Assembly (NCBI GenBank): GCA_027296385.1 | Contig: JAPUJD010000101.1 | Span: forward strand, 1 to 12,999 | From: Acidobacteriota bacterium | GTDB taxonomy: Bacteria > Acidobacteriota > Thermoanaerobaculia > Multivoradales > JAHEKO01 | DNA: 12,999 bases | Direction: 5' to 3' | Part shown: piece by piece, positions 1 to 7,435 of the stretch | Layout of the letters: every line of letters begins with the position of its first letter | Numbering within the stretch: position 1 is the first letter of the stretch | Position numbers and translations under genes: made by a program | Notes under the pieces: generated by a model | What the model saw: only the letters and a program-made list of their open reading frames with translations | The model's database searches: none | What the model was told of the DNA's origin: nothing

Positions 1-279
1 GTGGACGAGAGTCATGGTGGCTCGGGGGGCGGCTAGCCGTCTGAAATCCCGGCAGAGATAGGTCACCCGGCTGCCGACGGCGGTGAAGGCCGCCACTCCC
101 CGACTGCAGATACGGTGCTCCTGCGTGCCGGACGCGGGCACGTAGAGCGTGAGGGCCAGCGAGCTTAGGGCCGGCTGGCCCAGCTCGGCGAACAGCTCGC
201 GGCAAGCCGCAACGCCTTCGACCGTGCGTTTGGCCAGGTCGAAGGCCTCTTCGAGCTGCCGCTGCATGCCGCCAGGCAT
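1..279 (-). CDS. Partial hypothetical protein, likely secreted HExxH-type domain (5' part only)
   Basis: An uninterrupted minus-strand frame runs off the left edge of the window. It reads through a pattern ACRELF...LTLYVPA...C...AAFTAVGSRVTYLC..F..L and is cut at MTLVH. In my recollection of Acidobacteria proteins of this shape, the next residues are an HExLH zinc-peptidase-like motif, so a metallopeptidase-like or immune-like domain is a reasonable guess; the motif itself lies outside the window. Possible starts are GTG at 297, ATG at 279 and ATG at 267. I chose 279 arbitrarily, because no start has a convincing Shine-Dalgarno. The frame is closed upstream by a stop at 349-351. The three cysteines suggest an exported, disulfide-containing protein, but no signal peptide is present at this start, so the true N-terminus may be missing. 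It is divergent from, and nearly overlaps, the TPR gene to its right. Confidence 0.55.
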   Translation of the reverse strand, partial: MPGGMQRQLEEAFDLAKRTVEGVAACRELFAELGQPALSSLALTLYVPASGTQEHRICSRGVAAFTAVGSRVTYLCRDFRRLAAPRATMTLVH

Positions 280-311
280 TCCTGCTGCGGCCCTCACCGC
301 CGGCGCCAGCG

Positions 312-1817
312 TTGGAGTGGCGACCAGCCGGCCTCCTGGTCCTGGCCGCTACTGGCGCGGTGTTCCTCGTGCGAAGTCTGGGGCCGCCGGCGGCGACGGC
401 GAGCGAGGTGTCGGCCATCGTCGTGCTGCCGCTGCAGGACCTGTCGCCCGAGCGCGGGGGAGAGTACTTCGCCGCCGCGATGACCGAAGCGTTGACGACC
501 GATCTCGCCCGGATTGGCGCCTTCAGGGTCCTCTCACGGCGCTCGATCGACCAGTACGCCGAAACCCACGGCTCTCTCGCCGGGGTGGCTTCCAGCCTGG
601 GAGCCGATGCGGCGGTCGAAGGCTCGATCGTACGGGCGGACGGGCGGGTGAGAATCAACGTCCAGCTGACCGATGCCTACACCGACACCCATCTCTGGAC
701 CGAGAGCTACGAACGAGAGCTGGTCGACATTCTGGCTCTGCAGGGCGAAGTGGCTCGCGCGATCGCCTCCGAGCTCTCGAGCTCAGTGGCCAGAGGGTTC
801 GGCTCGGCCGAGGCACCGCCGCGGGTCGATCCGTTGGCTCATGACCTCTACCTTCAGGGCCGCCACGCGCTGGGCCGCTGCTTTTTCGAGGGACCCAACG
901 AGGCGGCGGACTTCTTCCAGCGCGCGATCGACGCTGACCCGGGCTTTGCCCCGGCCTACGCTGGCCTGGCCGACTACTACTCGATCCTGACTCTGTACGA
1001 TTTCTTGCAGCCGCATGAGGGATTCCCGAAAGCCCGCGGCGCGGCGCTCAAGGCTCTCGAGCTGGACCCGGGCTCGGCGGAGGCCCACGCTGCACTGGCC
1101 CACGTCGAGTTCATGTTCGACTGGAACTGGGAACGGGCGGACGGCGGTTTCCGCCGCGCTCTCGAACTCAACCCCAGCAACGCCGACGGACATCGAGCCT
1201 ACGCCTTTTTTCTCACCTGCATGGGCCGCTTCGAGGAAGCTGTAGAACAGGCGCAGCTTCAGATCGAGCTCGACCCCCTCAACGACCGTAGCCACCTGGC
1301 CTGGGTCCTGTTCAACGCCCGGCGCCACGACGAGTCTCTCGCCGAGCTCGAGAGAGGCCCGGAGCCGGCAACGCTCCAGTTCGCCCAGCAGTTGAGTTCA
1401 ATGAGTAAGCAACGAGCGCTCGTGGGCTGGAACTACGCCCTGCTCGGTCGTCATGGCGAGGCAATCGACATCCTTGGCCCCGTCGCGGCGGCTCGCGGCA
1501 GCAGGAATCCCACCGTCCTCGGTGTGCTGGGCTGGACCCTGGCCTCGGCCGGTCGCGGCGGCGAGGCACGGGAGGTCCTGGGCCGGCTCGAGGAGCTGGC
1601 GGCTTCGCAGACGAGCGGCGATCTCTACGCGCAAGTCATCGTTCTGACCGCGCTCGGGGAGACCGAGCGGGCTCTCGATCTGCTCGAACAAACGGTGCTG
1701 CAACGCTCGCCGAACGCCATCTTCCTCGCCGTGGAGCCCTTTCTCGAGTCTCTCGCCGACGAGCCCCGCTACCAACGGCTGCTCGAGAGTGTCGGGCTCT
1801 CGCGTCCCGCCTCCTAA
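312..1817 (+). CDS. Membrane-anchored TolB/FlgO-like plus TPR protein, N-terminal module apparently missing
   Basis: A 501-aa protein. Residues about 6-20 are a hydrophobic segment (PAGLLVLAATGAVFLV). Residues about 36-158 form a TolB N-terminal/FlgO-like domain, recognised by VVLPLQDLSP, YFAAAMTEALTTDLARI, VLSRRSIDQY, LGADAAVEGSIVR, RINVQLTDA and HLWTESYERE. From about residue 172 to the end there are tetratricopeptide repeats (for example AIDADPGFAPAYAGLADYY, ALELDPGSAEAHAALAHVE, QIELDPLND). Proteins of this architecture usually carry a Ser/Thr kinase or an OmpR-type winged-helix domain before the membrane segment; here nothing like that is readable upstream. The start shown is TTG at 312, at the limit of the believable coding frame. 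The frame stays open back to 153, but that part is Pro/Arg-rich and lies antisense to the neighbouring gene. Role: probably protein-protein scaffolding in signalling; substrate unknown. Confidence 0.85.
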   Translation: MEWRPAGLLVLAATGAVFLVRSLGPPAATASEVSAIVVLPLQDLSPERGGEYFAAAMTEALTTDLARIGAFRVLSRRSIDQYAETHGSLAGVASSLGADAAVEGSIVRADGRVRINVQLTDAYTDTHLWTESYERELVDILALQGEVARAIASELSSSVARGFGSAEAPPRVDPLAHDLYLQGRHALGRCFFEGPNEAADFFQRAIDADPGFAPAYAGLADYYSILTLYDFLQPHEGFPKARGAALKALELDPGSAEAHAALAHVEFMFDWNWERADGGFRRALELNPSNADGHRAYAFFLTCMGRFEEAVEQAQLQIELDPLNDRSHLAWVLFNARRHDESLAELERGPEPATLQFAQQLSSMSKQRALVGWNYALLGRHGEAIDILGPVAAARGSRNPTVLGVLGWTLASAGRGGEAREVLGRLEELAASQTSGDLYAQVIVLTALGETERALDLLEQTVLQRSPNAIFLAVEPFLESLADEPRYQRLLESVGLSRPAS

Positions 1818-1937
1818 CCTGCATTGCTCACCCCGCTTCGGCTGCAACGGCGGATCTGCCCGCTTCTCAGCGCCAGCTCTCGCCCAGCTGAGTCGCTCTG
1901 CCCGGCTCCGATGAGGATCGTGAGGTAGCCTTGCGCC

Positions 1938-2213
1938 ATGGCGCAGCCCACAGACCCCGAGTCCGGGCCGGTCCTGGTTTTCACCACCGCCGACGTCGGC
2001 CTGCTGCCGGTCGTCAAGTCGGTCCTGCAGGCGGCCGAGATCCCGTTCATCGTCCAGGGTGAGCACACCCTGGGGCAGCTCCCGACCGGCTTGCTCGCCG
2101 GACCCTTCGCTCGCACCGGCTTGGCGGCGCGCGTGTTCGTGCCCGCTGCGCATGCGGCCGACGCCCGGGAGCTGCTGGAACAGACCACCGATCCCGTGGA
2201 GGACGAACCCTGA
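1938..2213 (+). CDS. DUF2007 domain protein (putative signal-transducing protein)
   Basis: A 91-aa soluble protein. It fits the small DUF2007 ferredoxin-like fold: a first strand (PVLVFTTAD), a helix (LLPVVKSVLQAAEIPFIVQGE), a loop with GQLPTGLLAGPF, then ARVFVPAAHAADARELL, which matches the usual ending where a V-x-V-P strand is followed by a DA..LL helix. Family members are annotated as putative signal-transducing proteins, with no established biochemical role. ATG at 1938 is preceded by a GAGGT-like Shine-Dalgarno at about 1921-1925. It is the first gene of a three-gene plus-strand operon: its TGA stop overlaps the proposed CTG start of the hydrolase that follows. The 120 bases upstream hold no clear terminator or promoter that I can defend. 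Confidence 0.85.
   Translation: MAQPTDPESGPVLVFTTADVGLLPVVKSVLQAAEIPFIVQGEHTLGQLPTGLLAGPFARTGLAARVFVPAAHAADARELLEQTTDPVEDEP
2198..2202 (+). promoter_or_regulatory. Shine-Dalgarno GGAGG deciding a CTG start
   Basis: A perfect GGAGG lies seven bases before CTG at 2210, inside the last codons of the DUF2007 gene. No ATG, GTG or TTG is in frame between here and the ATG at 2291, and starting at 2291 would delete the first core beta-strand of the hydrolase. Confidence 0.7.
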
Positions 2214-3040
2214 GCACGCTGCGCCTCGCCCTCGCCCAACTCTCCTCCAGCCCTGACCGCGAGCGCAACCTCGAGCGTTGCCTGGAGGCCATGCGTCAGG
2301 CCTCCGCCCAAGGAGCACGTCTCATCGCCTTTCCGGAGGTCGTCCTCGACCGCTTCTTTCCCCAGAATCGGAACGACGCGTCGGCGCACGAACTGGCGGA
2401 GCCGGTTCCGGGCCCGTCGACCCGCAAAATCGCCGATCTTGCCCGCGAGCTCGAGTTGGTCACGGTGTTCAACCTCTACGAACGCGACGAGCGTGGCCTG
2501 ACCTTCGACAGCTCGCCGGTCTTCGACGCCGACGGAACGCTTTTGGGCATCACGCGCATGGTCCACATCACCCAGTACGAGAACTTCTTCGAGCAGGACT
2601 ACTACGCTCTCGGGGATCGGGGAGCCCCGGTCTACGAGACCGCTGTCGGCCGGGTCGGAGTGGCCATTTGCTACGACCGCCACTATCCTGAACTCATGCG
2701 TGCTCTCGGAGTCGGCCGGGCCGACGTGGTGCTGATCCCCCAGGTGGGCTCGGTCGGCGAGTGGCCGCAGGGAATGTTCGAGGCCGAAGTGCGCACGGCC
2801 GCGTTTCAGAACGGCTACTTCGCCGCTCTGTGCAATCGTACCGGCGTGGAGGAGAACCTGACTTTCGCCGGCGAGTCCTTCGTCTCCGATCCCGAGGGGC
2901 GGATCATCGCTCGCGGCAAGTCCGGTGAAGACGATCTGCTGATCGCCGATCTCGAGCTCGAGCGCGTCGCCGATTCGACCGCCCGGCGCCTGTTCTGGCG
3001 CGATCGCCGGCCGGAGCTCTACGGTGATTGGCTGGGCTAG
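2210..3040 (+). CDS. Carbon-nitrogen hydrolase (nitrilase superfamily), Lys-less variant
   Basis: A 276-aa cytoplasmic protein of the nitrilase/amidase fold, similar in layout to N-carbamoylputrescine amidase-type enzymes that hydrolyse C-N bonds of amides. Seen in sequence: the first strand LRLALAQL, catalytic Glu in AFPEV (about residue 43), the nucleophile Cys in AICYDRHYPE (Cys about 154), and the late motif NRTG...FAGESFVSDPEGRI. The loop that normally carries the catalytic Lys (G-x-Y-R-K-x-H-I-P) reads GITRMVHIT, with Met at the Lys position (about 117). The start is placed at CTG 2210, overlapping the previous stop as CTGA; see the ribosome-binding-site entry. With ATG 2291 the protein would lose strand one. 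It overlaps the next gene by 17 bases, so the two are probably translationally coupled. The substrate cannot be told from the sequence. Confidence 0.88.
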   Translation: MSTLRLALAQLSSSPDRERNLERCLEAMRQASAQGARLIAFPEVVLDRFFPQNRNDASAHELAEPVPGPSTRKIADLARELELVTVFNLYERDERGLTFDSSPVFDADGTLLGITRMVHITQYENFFEQDYYALGDRGAPVYETAVGRVGVAICYDRHYPELMRALGVGRADVVLIPQVGSVGEWPQGMFEAEVRTAAFQNGYFAALCNRTGVEENLTFAGESFVSDPEGRIIARGKSGEDDLLIADLELERVADSTARRLFWRDRRPELYGDWLG

Positions 3041-4001
3041 AACAATAGCGCTCTGTTGCGCCGCGGTGCTGGCCTGCTCCGCCTGGGCGACCCATGGGCA
3101 GGCCGAGCCCGTACCCACCGAGAGAGGGCCGTTCGTACGAGTCCTCGGCACCGTCCAGGATGGCGGCCTGCCGCACGCGGCCTGCGAGCACGCAGGTTGC
3201 CGGCTCGTGCGCGAGGGACGGGCACCGAAGCGTTTCATCTCGAGCCTGGCCCTCGTGCTGCCCGAGACGCGGCAGGTCTATCTCTTCGACGCGACTCCCG
3301 ACCTGCGCGAGCAACTCGACGCCCTGCGCGACGTGCGCACCCTGCCAATCGATCGGGTCGACCGCGCCCCGGTCGACGGCGTTTTTCTCACCCACGCTCA
3401 CATCGGCCACTATCTCGGCCTCGCCTTCTTCGGCTTCGAGGCCGTGCACACAACTGCCCTGCCGGTCTGGGCCACGCCGAGGATGAGCCGTTTCCTGAGC
3501 ACCAACGGCCCCTGGTCCCAGCTCGTCGAGACGGGCAACATCGCGCTCCGGCCACTGCCTCTGGACCGAGCGGTCGAGCTGGCGGCGGGAGTGTCGGTCG
3601 CGGCCTTCGCCGTACCCCATCGCGACGAGCTCTCCGACACGGTCGGTTTCCGCATCGAGGGACCGAACCGCAGCCTGATCTTCGTTCCCGACACCGACAA
3701 GTGGGCGACCTGGGAGCCGTCGCTGCTCGAACGATTGACCGGAGTCGACGTCGCCCTGCTCGACGGTTCGTTCTTCTCGGCCGACGAGCTACCGGGTCGC
3801 GACGTCACACAGATCGGTCACCCGATGATCGGCCGGACGATGGGGCTGTTGCAAGAGCGCGTCACCGCAGGGAGCCTGGAAGCCTTCTTCATTCATCTCA
3901 ACCACTCAAACCCGGCCCTGTTGGCCGACAGCGCGGAGCGGCGCGAGATCGAGGCCCGAGGTTTCGCCGTCGCCCAAGAAGGCCAGGAATTCGGGCTCTA
4001 G
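3024..4001 (+). CDS. Exported PqqB-like metallo-beta-lactamase-fold hydrolase
   Basis: A 325-aa protein with a GTG start overlapping the end of the hydrolase gene. Residues 1-28 look like a signal peptide (hydrophobic stretch with CC and VLACSAWA; an imperfect lipobox ending at Cys18 is possible). The mature part resembles PqqB: GTVQDGGLPHAAC at about 42-54, SSLALV, YLFDATPDLREQL, LTHAHIGHYLGL at 122-133, PHRDELSDTVGF, IFVPDTDKW, GHPM and FIHLNHSNP. The usual T-H-x-H-x-D-H motif has Gly128 in place of Asp. Two Cys (CEHAGC) stand where PqqB has its Cys-rich structural zinc site. No other PQQ gene is in the window, and PqqB is cytoplasmic, so this is more likely an exported hydrolase of the same fold. 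Its stop shares the CTAG at 3998-4001 with the convergent gene. Confidence 0.85.
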   Translation: MIGWARTIALCCAAVLACSAWATHGQAEPVPTERGPFVRVLGTVQDGGLPHAACEHAGCRLVREGRAPKRFISSLALVLPETRQVYLFDATPDLREQLDALRDVRTLPIDRVDRAPVDGVFLTHAHIGHYLGLAFFGFEAVHTTALPVWATPRMSRFLSTNGPWSQLVETGNIALRPLPLDRAVELAAGVSVAAFAVPHRDELSDTVGFRIEGPNRSLIFVPDTDKWATWEPSLLERLTGVDVALLDGSFFSADELPGRDVTQIGHPMIGRTMGLLQERVTAGSLEAFFIHLNHSNPALLADSAERREIEARGFAVAQEGQEFGL

Positions 4002-4459
4002 TCGTCGGGCGCGCCGCCGTTGATCCACTGGATGATGCCGTCGATTTGGGCCTGCGAGAGGGGCGCCGCGCTGATCGGCATCCTGGCGCCGGTGATGCTG
4101 GCGTCGCCTCGGACCTTGCGCACCAGATAGCTCGCCTCGGCGTTGCCCGGCGCCACTCGGCTCAACGGCGGCTGCTGGCTCGACGGCACGTCGACGATGT
4201 TGGCGCGCGCCTGGCCGGCAACGAGAACCAGGCCGGCTTGACCGGAGGCGTTGTCGTGGCAGCCCACGCGCGCGCAGGTCGGGGTGAAGACCTGGGCCTG
4301 GATCTGACTCAGGGTGGTCGGTGTGCCCCCGGGAGCCGGAGGTGCGGTCGGACTGTCACCACCGCCTCCCCCGCCGCAGCCGAACGCTGCCAGCGTCGAG
4401 GCCGCTGTCACCAGCAGCAGCCACGGCCAGGCGGGCCGCGCCGCCGTCGTCGGCCTCAC
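3998..4459 (-). CDS. Small lipoprotein with CX4CH cytochrome-c-like domain
   Basis: A 153-aa protein, third gene of the DUF1800-DUF1501 unit. GTG at 4459 is ten bases after the DUF1501 stop; a longer upstream reading of the same frame would lie antisense inside DUF1501 coding sequence and is rejected. Residues 13-28 form a hydrophobic signal ending at Cys28, followed by a glycine-rich linker (lipoprotein-like). The domain then has TCARVGCH (Cys62, Cys67, His68), RVAPGNAEASYLVRKVRG, RMP (Met127) and a C-terminal helix QIDGIIQWINGGAP. This is the layout of c-type cytochrome domains with His and Met axial ligands, but with four residues rather than two between the cysteines. Haem attachment is therefore uncertain. 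In my experience proteins of this type often accompany DUF1800/DUF1501 pairs. Confidence 0.8.
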   Translation of the reverse strand: MRPTTAARPAWPWLLLVTAASTLAAFGCGGGGGGDSPTAPPAPGGTPTTLSQIQAQVFTPTCARVGCHDNASGQAGLVLVAGQARANIVDVPSSQQPPLSRVAPGNAEASYLVRKVRGDASITGARMPISAAPLSQAQIDGIIQWINGGAPDD

Positions 4460-4469
4460 CGCAAGACGC

Positions 4470-5759
4470 TCAGCTGACGATCCCGTAGTCGCGGCTCTGG
4501 TAGGAGGGATCGCTGAACACCTGCCTGATGTTCTTGTTGCCAACGCGCTGGAGCAGGATCTCACTGAGGATGTCGCGATAGTCGATCGTGATCTCGAGGT
4601 CTTGGCCCTCGAAGAGCTGCTCGCGCTCGAGGCCCCGCCAGTCGGCCAGCACCTGTCCGCCGCGAATGTGCCCACCGAGCACGAACATGACCCCACCGGT
4701 GCCGTGATCGGTGCCGGCGCTGCCGTTCTCGCGTGCGTTGCGCCCGAACTCCGACATCGCCACCACCACGACGTCGCGCTTGCCCTGCCCTATGAGATCG
4801 CGATGGAAAGCCGCCAGGCCGTCGGCGAACTGCTGCATGAGCTCCGCCATGAAGCCGGCGAACGGTCCCTGCACGTCATGGGTATCCCAACCGTCGAGGT
4901 CGATGGCCACGGCCTCGACGCCCACGTCTGCCTTGATCAGCGCGGCAGTCGACTTGAGCGCGTTGCCGTAGTAGGTATCCGGATAGGTCGCGCCCGCCGC
5001 CGGTTGATAGCTATTGAAGCCGATTCGCTTCAGGAGGTCGACAGCGCGGAAGGTATCCCCGACCGACGTCTTGAGCGGATCGGTGAAGGCAGCGTACATC
5101 TCCTCCAGGACTTTCTGGCGTCGATTCCTGGTCGCAGGCCGTCCGGCGAGGCCGAAGTCGCCCAGCTCCTGGATCGGCAGGGCCTTCGGCGCCCCGATAA
5201 GGCTGCGCTGCAGGCCGGCACCGATGCCCACGGCGCGCAGGACCGCTCCGGCGGTCGACGGCGCCGTCGATGCCAGGTGCCGGCCCAGCCAACCGGTGAA
5301 GAGACTTGCCGGTGGATCGCCGCGGCCAACTTCCATGAAGTGCATCGCTTCGAAGTGCGAGCGAGTGCCGGAATTCAGCCCGCAGCCCTGGACTACCAGC
5401 AGATCACCGGCGTTGTAGGCTCTCATCAGTGGCTTCATGGCCTTCGGAAAGCCGAAGAAACCATCCAGATCGATCGCTCGGTTGGCGTCGCTCGAGTCGG
5501 GCGGCGGCACCGCCAAGCTCGGCCGCAGATCGTAGTAGGCCGACTCGCCGAATGGCGGCACTAGCGTCAGGCCGTCTCCGCCACCGCGCATGAAGAGGGA
5601 AACGATGACGTCCCGAGAACTCGAGTCGCTCTCGGCGAAAACTACCCTCGGCAGCCAGGGCGCCATGGCGACGGCGGCCAGCCCGGCGCCCCGGCCGAGG
5701 AACTGACGGCGGTCCATTGCACGGTATTCGTTGCATCCCCTGCACTTGTGGTGACCCAT
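4470..5759 (-). CDS. DUF1501 protein, Tat-exported
   Basis: A 429-aa protein of the DUF1501 family, which has a sulfatase/alkaline-phosphatase-like fold; its biochemical activity is not settled. Residues about 16-40 form a twin-arginine signal (DRRQFLGRGAG followed by a hydrophobic run ending VVFA). Family motifs: VSLFMRGGGDGLTLVPP, the VVQGCGL and SHFEAMHFME region, LDGWDTHDVQG, and MSEFGRNARENGSAGTDHGTGG, with candidate metal-binding Asp/His. ATG at 5759 is chosen because GAGGGGG lies just upstream, overlapping the DUF1800 stop; a second ATG at 5717 begins directly at the Tat motif but has no ribosome-binding site. The extra N-terminal residues contain H-H-K-C-R-G-C. It lies 10 bases after DUF1800 and is presumably cotranscribed with it. 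C-terminal ending NIRQVFSDPSYQSRDYG is typical of the family. Confidence 0.93.
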   Translation of the reverse strand: MGHHKCRGCNEYRAMDRRQFLGRGAGLAAVAMAPWLPRVVFAESDSSSRDVIVSLFMRGGGDGLTLVPPFGESAYYDLRPSLAVPPPDSSDANRAIDLDGFFGFPKAMKPLMRAYNAGDLLVVQGCGLNSGTRSHFEAMHFMEVGRGDPPASLFTGWLGRHLASTAPSTAGAVLRAVGIGAGLQRSLIGAPKALPIQELGDFGLAGRPATRNRRQKVLEEMYAAFTDPLKTSVGDTFRAVDLLKRIGFNSYQPAAGATYPDTYYGNALKSTAALIKADVGVEAVAIDLDGWDTHDVQGPFAGFMAELMQQFADGLAAFHRDLIGQGKRDVVVVAMSEFGRNARENGSAGTDHGTGGVMFVLGGHIRGGQVLADWRGLEREQLFEGQDLEITIDYRDILSEILLQRVGNKNIRQVFSDPSYQSRDYGIVS

Positions 5760-5769
5760 GGCAACCCCC

Positions 5770-7311
5770 TCAGTAGACTTGGAACTCAGGTGACGCGACG
5801 GCGAGGCCGATGGCTTCTCGGATCCGGCGCTTGTTGACCGGCACCGCCTGGAGGAAGCCGAGGATCGCCGTCCGGGCTTCGGCGCTCATCGTGTCGTTGA
5901 ACAGCACGCGATCGATCCGTTCCATGATGTGACCCGGCGACAACGCGGGGTCGAGGAAATCGACTCCCAGCACCATGCCGCTCGCCTCGTTCGAGTAGAG
6001 ATCGGCCCCGAAGTTGAAGCGCGGCAGGACGAAGCCCGACCAGTATTCCTCGGTGTCAGGGTAGCCGTTGGGGGGCGCCCAGTAGAAGGGCAAGTGGCCG
6101 GCCTGGAAGAGCTTCTCGAGCACCGCAAACGGTGCCCGGATGTCGGCACCCAGGGCTCGCGCCGCCGAGGTGACGAGATGGAAGGGGCGCTTGAGCTTGG
6201 GCTTCGCCCTCTTGACCCGGCTGCGCTTGAGCAGAACCTTGACTACTGCCTTGATGTCGCCGTCCGTATTGCGCAGCACGGTGGCCGCTCGATTGACGAT
6301 GGTCCGCGGCGGCTCGTAGCCCCACAGGAAATGCGCCAGCTTCTCGGCGATGAACTTCGAGGTCAGAACATGCCCTGCCAGGATATCGAGCACCCGCTCC
6401 CCGTCCTCGATGCCGCCGCCGGCCGGGATCACGCTCCCCAGCACCCGCTTCTCTCCGTCGTCGTGGGCCGAGGCGTCGAAGAAGAACTCGCCGAAGTCGC
6501 TCCCCGACCCGCGCAGGGTCCAACCGGTGAAGCAGCGTGCTACCTCGACGACGTCTCGCTGGGTGTAGCCGCGGTCGGCGCCGAGCGTGTGCAGCTCCAT
6601 GAGCTCGCGGGCATAGTTCTCGTTCGGGTGCCCCGCGACGTTGGAGTCGTTGGTCAGGTAGACGAGCATCGCCGGGCTGTGAGCGCTGGCATGGAGCAGA
6701 TCGCGGAAATTCCCCAGGGCGTGACGGCGGATGACCTCTCGTTGATCTACCGGTTTCAGCGCGAAGCCTGCGGCGCTGAACAGTGCGATGTGGAAGTGAT
6801 CGGTCCAGAAGGTGACCATGCGCTCGTAGAGCTGGCGCGGGCTATAGACCGCCCGGTAGAGGCGGGCGTTGATGAGTTCGAAAATGGGCGTCGCCGGATT
6901 ATTGGCGTAGCCACTCAGGATCTCGGCCGCACTCATATTGATCGTCGGCAGGGCGCGGCCCAGGGATTCCTCGAGCGCGCTGTCGTCGAGCGACTCGTAA
7001 TCGAGCTGCTCGGCGAGCCAGCCGTTGTAGCCCAGCTCGCTCAAGCGCTCGAGATCCGCCGCCGTCGCACCCATCGTGGCGCGATGCACCAAGCGATGCT
7101 CTGGTGCCGCGATGGGGTCCCCAGCGCCACCGCCGGGAGCGCGCGGCAGCGCGCTACCGCCCGAGTCGCGCCGCAGGGCGTGCACCAAGCCCCGCGGCAT
7201 GATGACCCTTTTGGCGCGGAAGCGCCGTGGCAGGTGCCGGCGGCGCCTGCTGTCGAGGGCGGGAACATTCGGATCGGACCATCCGGGAGCATACGCCTTG
7301 TCTCGAGCCAT
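5770..7311 (-). CDS. DUF1800 family protein
   Basis: A 513-aa protein. Family features: HRATMGATAADLERLSELG near residue 75-94, MVTFWTDHFH at 165-174, the hallmark NENYARELMELHTLG at 230-244, GYTQRDVVEVARCFTGWTL, FIAEKLAHFLWG, PPNGYPDTEEYW and a C-terminal MERIDRVLF...SPEFQVY ending. DUF1800 proteins nearly always sit next to DUF1501 genes and are assumed to act with them in the periplasm or at the cell surface; the mechanism is unknown. The first 70 residues are basic and proline/glycine-rich, with no clear Sec signal, so either the start is further in or export depends on the Tat-targeted partner. ATG 7311 has an AAGGGG-type ribosome-binding site nine bases upstream. First gene of its operon. 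Confidence 0.93.
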   Translation of the reverse strand: MARDKAYAPGWSDPNVPALDSRRRRHLPRRFRAKRVIMPRGLVHALRRDSGGSALPRAPGGGAGDPIAAPEHRLVHRATMGATAADLERLSELGYNGWLAEQLDYESLDDSALEESLGRALPTINMSAAEILSGYANNPATPIFELINARLYRAVYSPRQLYERMVTFWTDHFHIALFSAAGFALKPVDQREVIRRHALGNFRDLLHASAHSPAMLVYLTNDSNVAGHPNENYARELMELHTLGADRGYTQRDVVEVARCFTGWTLRGSGSDFGEFFFDASAHDDGEKRVLGSVIPAGGGIEDGERVLDILAGHVLTSKFIAEKLAHFLWGYEPPRTIVNRAATVLRNTDGDIKAVVKVLLKRSRVKRAKPKLKRPFHLVTSAARALGADIRAPFAVLEKLFQAGHLPFYWAPPNGYPDTEEYWSGFVLPRFNFGADLYSNEASGMVLGVDFLDPALSPGHIMERIDRVLFNDTMSAEARTAILGFLQAVPVNKRRIREAIGLAVASPEFQVY

Positions 7312-7334
7312 CGTCTTCTACCCCTTCCGGATCA

Positions 7335-7359
7335 AGTCGCCGGCGCCTGCGCCGCGACT
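7335..7359 (-). repeat. Hairpin in the DUF1800 5' leader
   Basis: Arms of 5 bp (7335-7339 with 7355-7359) and 6 bp (7341-7346 with 7349-7354), with one bulged base at 7340. It lies about 24 bases before the DUF1800 ATG, with no U-tract on either side. This could be a leader structure affecting translation; at this GC content it could also be chance. Confidence 0.4.
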
Positions 7360-7435
7360 CATCCAGCGCCGCTTGAGCTGAGCTCTGTCATTGTGTAGCA
7401 ATCGCGACCTCGGCTTGCCTATTCCACGATACTGA

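Noticed and set aside
1814..3238. A 474-codon open frame on the minus strand opposite the DUF2007/hydrolase genes
   Set aside because: Low-quality composition and no domains; it is the antisense shadow of two well-recognised plus-strand genes in GC-rich DNA.
3056..4477. A 473-codon Arg/Pro-rich frame on the plus strand
   Set aside because: An out-of-frame shadow of the PqqB-like gene, with typical Arg-rich composition.
4314..5564. A 416-codon open frame on the plus strand
   Set aside because: Antisense to DUF1501 and the lipoprotein; no recognisable motifs.
5929..7398. A 489-codon open frame on the plus strand
   Set aside because: Exactly antisense to DUF1800, whose family motifs are unmistakable.
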